This document shows, one piece after another, positions 5,989-9,117 of a stretch of DNA of 9,117 bases (positions within the stretch are counted from its first letter, which is position 1; each line of letters opens with the position of its first letter). The stretch comes from Scatosoma sp045652785 (lineage in GTDB: Bacteria; Bacillota; Clostridia; Christensenellales; Borkfalkiaceae), in NCBI GenBank assembly GCA_045652785.1, contig JAZOLF010000024.1:1-9117 (forward strand), given 5' to 3'. The notes below the pieces were generated by a model. It did no database searches. It was not told where the DNA came from and was given only the letters and a program-made list of their open reading frames with translations. The position numbers and the translations under genes are program-made.

Positions 5989-6327
5989 ATGGCAAAGTTG
6001 AGATGGAATTTTAGTAGTTTTAGTAAATGCGGTGTGTATGATAAAGCCACCGATTGCGCATTGATTCTTTCGAAAGATGATGGGATTGTTTTCCTTGTTG
6101 GAGACGATGAATACAATCTTTCACCTTCGCAAATTCACCACGTTTCCATGAGCGAACCTAAATTGCTTAAGAAGGGGATGATAGGGATTTACGCTGACGA
6201 AAGAAATCTCTTCACGACGGAAGATGGCTATTATTTGGTTCTTGAAGTTAAGAGAAAATATAAGGACGACTTTATGTTCATATATTCGATTTTGGCGGAT
6301 AACGGTGTGGAAATTTCCTTGTATTAA
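5989..6327 (+). CDS. Small protein of unknown function (112 aa)
   Basis: I do not recognise this protein. It has 112 residues with no signal peptide, no membrane segment and no known motif, and so is probably cytoplasmic. The sequence looks beta-rich: 'CALILSKDDGIVFLVGD' near 23-39, 'GMIGIYADERNLFTTEDGYY' in the middle, and 'FMFIYSILADNGVEISLY' at the end. A lysine-rich stretch lies around 'VKRKYKDD'. Two cysteines (C14, C23) sit near the N-terminus. Evidence that it is a real gene: a near-consensus promoter, AGGAG (5977-5981) 7 nt before the ATG, a TAA stop and a terminator shortly after. It is a single-gene unit. Three 60-base lines counted by hand inside it run 38-45% GC, against 53% for a line in tilS, which may mark a recently acquired or fast-evolving gene. 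Confidence 0.82.
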   Translation: MAKLRWNFSSFSKCGVYDKATDCALILSKDDGIVFLVGDDEYNLSPSQIHHVSMSEPKLLKKGMIGIYADERNLFTTEDGYYLVLEVKRKYKDDFMFIYSILADNGVEISLY

Positions 6328-6360
6328 GAGAAGGATAATTACTTTAATTTGATAAAAGAA

Positions 6361-6388
6361 AAAGCAACCTTTGCAGGTTGCTTTTTTT
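6361..6388. terminator. Bidirectional intrinsic terminator between convergent genes
   Basis: AAAGCAACCT (6361-6370) pairs perfectly with AGGTTGCTTT (6375-6384) around a TTGC loop, and T7 follows (6382-6388). On the minus strand the same stem is followed by a T-rich run, the complement of the A-rich stretch just before 6361. It therefore serves both the plus-strand orphan gene ending at 6327 and the minus-strand lipoprotein gene ending at 6403. Confidence 0.93.
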
Positions 6389-6402
6389 GTTGCGTTGCGG
6401 GG

Positions 6403-7407
6403 TTAGTTGCTGAACTTGGCGTCTTTCAAAGTGTAGGTAAGCGTGCCCAAGCCGTAGTGCATCGGTACAGACATTTTCAGCAAAACGTTGCGATATACGT
6501 TGTTATTGCTTTCCAACGTTTTTGCATACCAAAGCGTTTGCGTGATTTGGTTGTTCTTGTTGTTCGATTTCAAGGAAACGGGGATGTAGTTAATTGTCTT
6601 GGTGGTTTGCTCGCCGCCGTCCAACGAGAAAGTAAAATCCGTTTTTATGTCGCTGGAAGGTGTAATGGTCATTTCTTCTACTGCATTCAAAGACGCATTG
6701 AAAGTGTTTACTTTCTTTTCGCCTGAGAATGCGGAAAGACCACGGAGCGCGAACAGGAGTTGTTCGTTGTCCAAGTAACTATACTTCTTCATTTCGATAT
6801 CGAAATCATGGGAGACGGGGCTGGTTTTAAGCAGCGTACCGATATAATCGGTTTTCGTCAACGTGCCGCCTGTCAAGGTGCTACCGTCGTAACTGTATTC
6901 GACGTCGAAAGAGTAGTTATATTTGGTATAGGTGTGTTCAAGTTTTTCCGCAGAAACGTTGTTGGGGGAGTGACAAAGCACCGTCTTTCTCGACGAAATG
7001 GGCGTCAAAGATTGATCGGCTTTTTTAAAAATTGCCACCGAAGAAACGGTGTCCGTCTTGGTTTCAAATTGCCCGTCCGCCAAAGTAAAGGTGACGTCAA
7101 TCGTCAATTCCGTCGAGTAGCGGTAGGTGCTGTTTTCGGGAAGATATTCCAGTTTCGTGGTGTACGTACCAGGGGTGGAATTGTTCTTGCCGCAGTATTC
7201 TACGGTGAAAGATTCCTTTTGAATGAAGGAACTTTGTTCGAATTTAACTTCGTAGGTGAGTTCTTCCGCGCTTGCATCGGAAAACTCTTTCAACGTTTGT
7301 TGTTGCCAGTTAGCGTTGAAGATGAGTTTTTGGTTGCTTGCGCCGCAGGATGCCAACGCAACAGTAGAGAGCGCTAATGCGAGCGCTGCAAAAATTTTCT
7401 TTTTCAT
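6403..7407 (-). CDS. Putative secreted lipoprotein of unknown function
   Basis: The 334-residue product has a lipoprotein signal: positively charged 'MKKK', a hydrophobic core and lipobox 'LASC' with the lipidated Cys21, so the mature protein should be anchored to the outer face of the membrane. I do not recognise the mature part. It is rich in Ser, Thr and Asn with many alternating-hydrophobic strands ('TYEVKFEQSS', 'LTIDVTFTLADG', 'TDFTFSLDGG', 'LGTLTYTL'), which suggests a beta-sandwich or beta-barrel-like fold. Cys72 and Cys145 could form a disulphide. There are no catalytic motifs, sortase signal or repeats that I can see. It starts with ATG at 7407, with AAGG (7418-7415) 7 nt upstream. 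It is transcribed alone, divergently from the addB-like gene, from a strong promoter at 7503-7475, and ends at the shared terminator. Long overlapping plus-strand frames are shadows. Confidence 0.88.
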   Translation of the reverse strand: MKKKIFAALALALSTVALASCGASNQKLIFNANWQQQTLKEFSDASAEELTYEVKFEQSSFIQKESFTVEYCGKNNSTPGTYTTKLEYLPENSTYRYSTELTIDVTFTLADGQFETKTDTVSSVAIFKKADQSLTPISSRKTVLCHSPNNVSAEKLEHTYTKYNYSFDVEYSYDGSTLTGGTLTKTDYIGTLLKTSPVSHDFDIEMKKYSYLDNEQLLFALRGLSAFSGEKKVNTFNASLNAVEEMTITPSSDIKTDFTFSLDGGEQTTKTINYIPVSLKSNNKNNQITQTLWYAKTLESNNNVYRNVLLKMSVPMHYGLGTLTYTLKDAKFSN

Positions 7408-7474
7408 TTTATAACCTTATTTTTTTAGGGTACTTGCGGTGTTTTTTCAAGGAAAACCCCCCGCGCTATTTCTC

Positions 7475-7503
7475 ATTATAGCATATAATTTGCAAATTGT
7501 AAA
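7475..7503 (-). promoter_or_regulatory. Promoter of the lipoprotein gene
   Basis: On the minus strand, -35 TTTACA (7503-7498, five of six consensus) is followed by a 17-nt spacer and a perfect TATAAT (7480-7475) with extended TGC. The start point should be near 7468, giving a leader of about 60 nt with AAGG close to the ATG. Confidence 0.87.
7487..7498. promoter_or_regulatory. 12-bp perfect palindrome inside the lipoprotein promoter spacer
   Basis: AATTTGCAAATT reads the same on both strands and lies between the -35 and -10 boxes of the minus-strand promoter, touching the -35 box. A protein bound here would block RNA polymerase, so it is a plausible repressor site. AT-rich 12-mers of this kind can also arise by chance. 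Confidence 0.4.
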
Positions 7504-7540
7504 AACAAAATAGCGATTTTGGAAAATTTTTTTGTGAAAA

Positions 7541-7555
7541 ATACTTGAAAAGTAT
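7541..7555. promoter_or_regulatory. Inverted repeat just upstream of the addB-like promoter
   Basis: ATACTT (7541-7546) and AAGTAT (7550-7555) form a perfect 6-bp inverted repeat around GAA, ending at the first base of the predicted -35 box. It is a candidate regulator site. It does not match the Firmicutes SOS box (GAAC-N4-GTTC). Confidence 0.35.
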
Positions 7556-7583
7556 CGAATTTGGACATAGAGTATGGTATAAT
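7555..7583 (+). promoter_or_regulatory. Promoter of the addB-like gene
   Basis: A perfect TATAAT (7578-7583) with the extended TGG element (7575-7577) is preceded at 17 nt by only a weak -35 (TCGAAT, 7555-7560). The extended -10 probably compensates. It is divergent from, and about 50 bp away from, the lipoprotein promoter. Confidence 0.7.
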
Positions 7584-7602
7584 GAGAATGAAAAATACGA
7601 AT

Positions 7603-7638
7603 ACCGCCTGTGGCGGTGCACGCAACCGATTCGGTTGC
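7603..7638 (+). other. Two tandem hairpins in the addB-like mRNA leader
   Basis: ACCGCC (7603-7608) pairs with GGCGGT (7612-7617) around TGT, and GCAACCG (7622-7628) pairs with CGGTTGC (7632-7638) around ATT. Both stems are perfect and lie between the predicted transcription start (about 7590) and AAGGGAG (7639-7645). The second ends directly at the ribosome binding site, so it may protect the mRNA end or tune translation. There is no T run, so they are not terminators, and they match no riboswitch I know. Confidence 0.55.
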
Positions 7639-7651
7639 AAGGGAGATAGAA

Positions 7652-9117
7652 GTGATTAAGTTAATCCATGCATACACTTTATCGGAATGTTTGGACGCTT
7701 TGTCCAAAGAAATTGTTGCGCGGGAAGCGTTGGGGCAAAAAAACGTCGTCTTTTGTGAAGATCGGCTTACTCTGGTTGCAGAACGGGCTTTAATGCGCGC
7801 TTTGGGCGGGACATTCTTGACGCAGGTGACAACTTTTTCTCGTTTCCTGAAGACAAAGGAAAAAATCTTGTCCAGAGAAGGCTCGGTGATGGCGGTGGGG
7901 GAAATTATGCTCCGCTTGCAGGAAGAAAAGGCGCTTAGATGTTTCGTTTCCAGCGCGAGCGTCGTTTCGGGCGCAAAGTGCATCTATGAGCAGTTGGCGC
8001 AATTCGGTGCGTCCGAACTCTCACCCGAAGACGTAAAGCGCAGCGCGGATATGCTCCCCGAAGACGCTTTGAAAAATAAGATGTCCGACCTTGCCATTAT
8101 CTATGAAAAATACGATGATTTTTTGCGCGAAGAAGGGTATTTGGACGAAGGGAAATATTTGACGCTTTTGCCTGAGTGTATCAAAAATACCCCATCCATG
8201 TCCGAAACGAACGTGTTTTTCCTGTGCCATCCTTCCTTTACAAAGCAAGCAAAGCGCACCATTTGGGCGGCTCTTGAATCGGCAAGGGATACCATCGGAA
8301 TTTTTATCGCTGGCGGGGAAGAAATTTACACCAACCAGGCGTATGCGGCGTTTGATGAGTTGGCGCAAAATTATGCGGCGGGCGGTAAGACAGTACTGCG
8401 AAAGATGAATGCGGGTCTGCCCCTGGAAGGGGAAGCGGAGCACTTGCGCAAAACCTTGTTTTCCACCGAAGCGTTGGGCGGGAATACCTTGCCTGTGGAA
8501 ACGGATGCAATCCGCGTGATTGCGGCATCTGACCGAATCGGGGAAGTGGAATGCGTTGCAACCTATATCCGTAAGACGTTGATGGAAAATCCTGAACTCC
8601 ATTATCGTGATTTTTCCGTATTGACACCTTCGGTGTCGGAATACACACTCGCCGTTAGAAAGGCCTTCTCGGAGTATGGGATTCCCTACTCGATGGACGA
8701 ACGCATTTCCTTGAAACAGCATCCTTTGGCGAAGTTTATCCTTGCTGTGATGGATGCGGTGCGCGAAGGGTATTCCCCTGCAAGCGTGGATGCTGTGGCG
8801 AAAAATATTTTCTTTGGTGATGGGGATGGGTATCGCAACTACTTATTGAAGTTCGGCAACTACCGTAAGGGGGTATTTTCCCCGATCAAAGTGCCTTTTG
8901 AAAAAGAAGAGAAAAGAAAGTTCGTGCAATCCTACGGCACGGAAGAGATGCTGAATGGCTGCAAAGCGAAGATGGAAAGCGCTTTGTCGCTCTTCGGCGG
9001 AGAACGCTACGGGCGTCAATATTGTGAGTCGGTTCGTACCCTGCTGAAAACGTTTGACGCGGAGAATGTCTTGAAAGACTTGCTCGCGCAGGCGGAAGAC
9101 GAAGGGATGCGTAGTTA
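7652..9117 (+). CDS. addB: AddB-like ATP-dependent helicase/nuclease subunit B, N-terminal part (cut by window end)
   Basis: The frame is open from GTG 7652 to the window end, 488 codons. AddB pairs with AddA to process double-strand breaks for recombination (the Firmicutes counterpart of RecBCD); full proteins are about 1100 residues, so more than half is missing, including the C-terminal nuclease and its iron-sulfur cysteines. Matching features: 'FLTQVTTFSRFL' (55-66) as in the 'vlTFsRL' motif; 'YDDFLREEGYLDEGKYLTLLPE' later; and 'GEVECVATYIRK' followed by 'HYRDFSVLTPSVSEYT' and 'GIPYSMDE', with 'HPLAKFI' after it, the typical helicase-2 core. Odd: where AddB normally has a P-loop (GRAGSGKS-like) near the N-terminus, this reads 'HAYTLSEC', with no Walker A lysine. 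The start is supported by AAGGGAG 6 nt upstream. addA would be expected downstream. A more distant PD-(D/E)XK relative is the alternative. Confidence 0.87.
   Translation, partial: MIKLIHAYTLSECLDALSKEIVAREALGQKNVVFCEDRLTLVAERALMRALGGTFLTQVTTFSRFLKTKEKILSREGSVMAVGEIMLRLQEEKALRCFVSSASVVSGAKCIYEQLAQFGASELSPEDVKRSADMLPEDALKNKMSDLAIIYEKYDDFLREEGYLDEGKYLTLLPECIKNTPSMSETNVFFLCHPSFTKQAKRTIWAALESARDTIGIFIAGGEEIYTNQAYAAFDELAQNYAAGGKTVLRKMNAGLPLEGEAEHLRKTLFSTEALGGNTLPVETDAIRVIAASDRIGEVECVATYIRKTLMENPELHYRDFSVLTPSVSEYTLAVRKAFSEYGIPYSMDERISLKQHPLAKFILAVMDAVREGYSPASVDAVAKNIFFGDGDGYRNYLLKFGNYRKGVFSPIKVPFEKEEKRKFVQSYGTEEMLNGCKAKMESALSLFGGERYGRQYCESVRTLLKTFDAENVLKDLLAQAEDEGMRS

Noticed and set aside
6349..7377. 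Two long plus-strand frames (6349-6726 and 6760-7377) opposite the lipoprotein gene
   Set aside because: The minus-strand lipoprotein has a signal peptide, lipobox, promoter and terminator; the first plus frame even starts inside the terminator.
7561..7566. TTGGAC as a -35 box for the addB-like gene
   Set aside because: It lies only 11 nt from the TATAAT, too close for a functional spacer.
7447..7983. 178-codon minus-strand frame that runs through the divergent promoter region
   Set aside because: It overlaps both promoters and the start of the addB-like gene, and its composition does not look like a protein.
8021..8722. 233-codon minus-strand frame opposite the addB-like gene
   Set aside because: The plus strand encodes a recognisable AddB core here; the minus frame shows no motif and no start signals.

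Overview
The window (9117 bp) looks like a chromosomal segment of an anaerobic bacterium of the Bacillota, most likely class Clostridia. The evidence is a Rex-type redox repressor next to an [FeFe] hydrogenase, the tilS-hpt gene pair typical of Firmicutes, an AddB-type recombination nuclease, Gram-positive-style Shine-Dalgarno sites and near-consensus housekeeping promoters. Coding DNA appears to be of medium GC (a hand-counted 60-base line inside tilS is about 53%). A finer placement is not supportable from sequence reading alone. I see no mobile element, CRISPR array, rRNA or tRNA.

Layout. (1) Bases 1-1653 hold the end of an SsuABC/TauABC/ThiXYZ-like ABC importer operon: the C-terminal end of a probable substrate-binding protein (with an in-frame TAG at 12-14), the permease and the ATPase, with overlapping genes and an intrinsic terminator at 1669-1701. 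(2) Bases 1703-5813 hold a four-gene operon behind one strong promoter: a variant Rex repressor, an [FeFe] hydrogenase resembling group B enzymes, tRNA(Ile)-lysidine synthase and hypoxanthine phosphoribosyltransferase, with gaps of 11, 22 and 14 nt. A palindrome over the predicted start site could be the autoregulatory operator. (3) Bases 5814-6388 hold a 24-nt alternating purine-pyrimidine tract, a strong promoter, an AT-richer orphan gene of unknown function and a terminator that works on both strands. (4) Bases 6403-7407, on the minus strand, encode an unknown secreted lipoprotein. (5) Bases 7408-7651 are a divergent regulatory region with two back-to-back promoters, a 12-bp palindrome, a second inverted repeat and two leader hairpins. 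(6) From 7652 to the window end runs the first 488 codons of an AddB-like helicase/nuclease subunit.

How the genes work together. The Rex-hydrogenase pair is a coherent redox module: Rex senses NADH/NAD+ and would release the operon when reducing equivalents build up, while the hydrogenase can dispose of or sense electrons. tilS and hpt are housekeeping genes that here appear to sit downstream of, and perhaps under, that redox promoter. The usual third member of the tilS-hpt-ftsH arrangement does not follow. I found no clearly undescribed multi-gene system. The points most worth a second look are the operon that joins redox control to tRNA modification and purine salvage, the variant H-cluster motifs, the AddB N-terminus without a P-loop, and the palindromes in the divergent promoter region.
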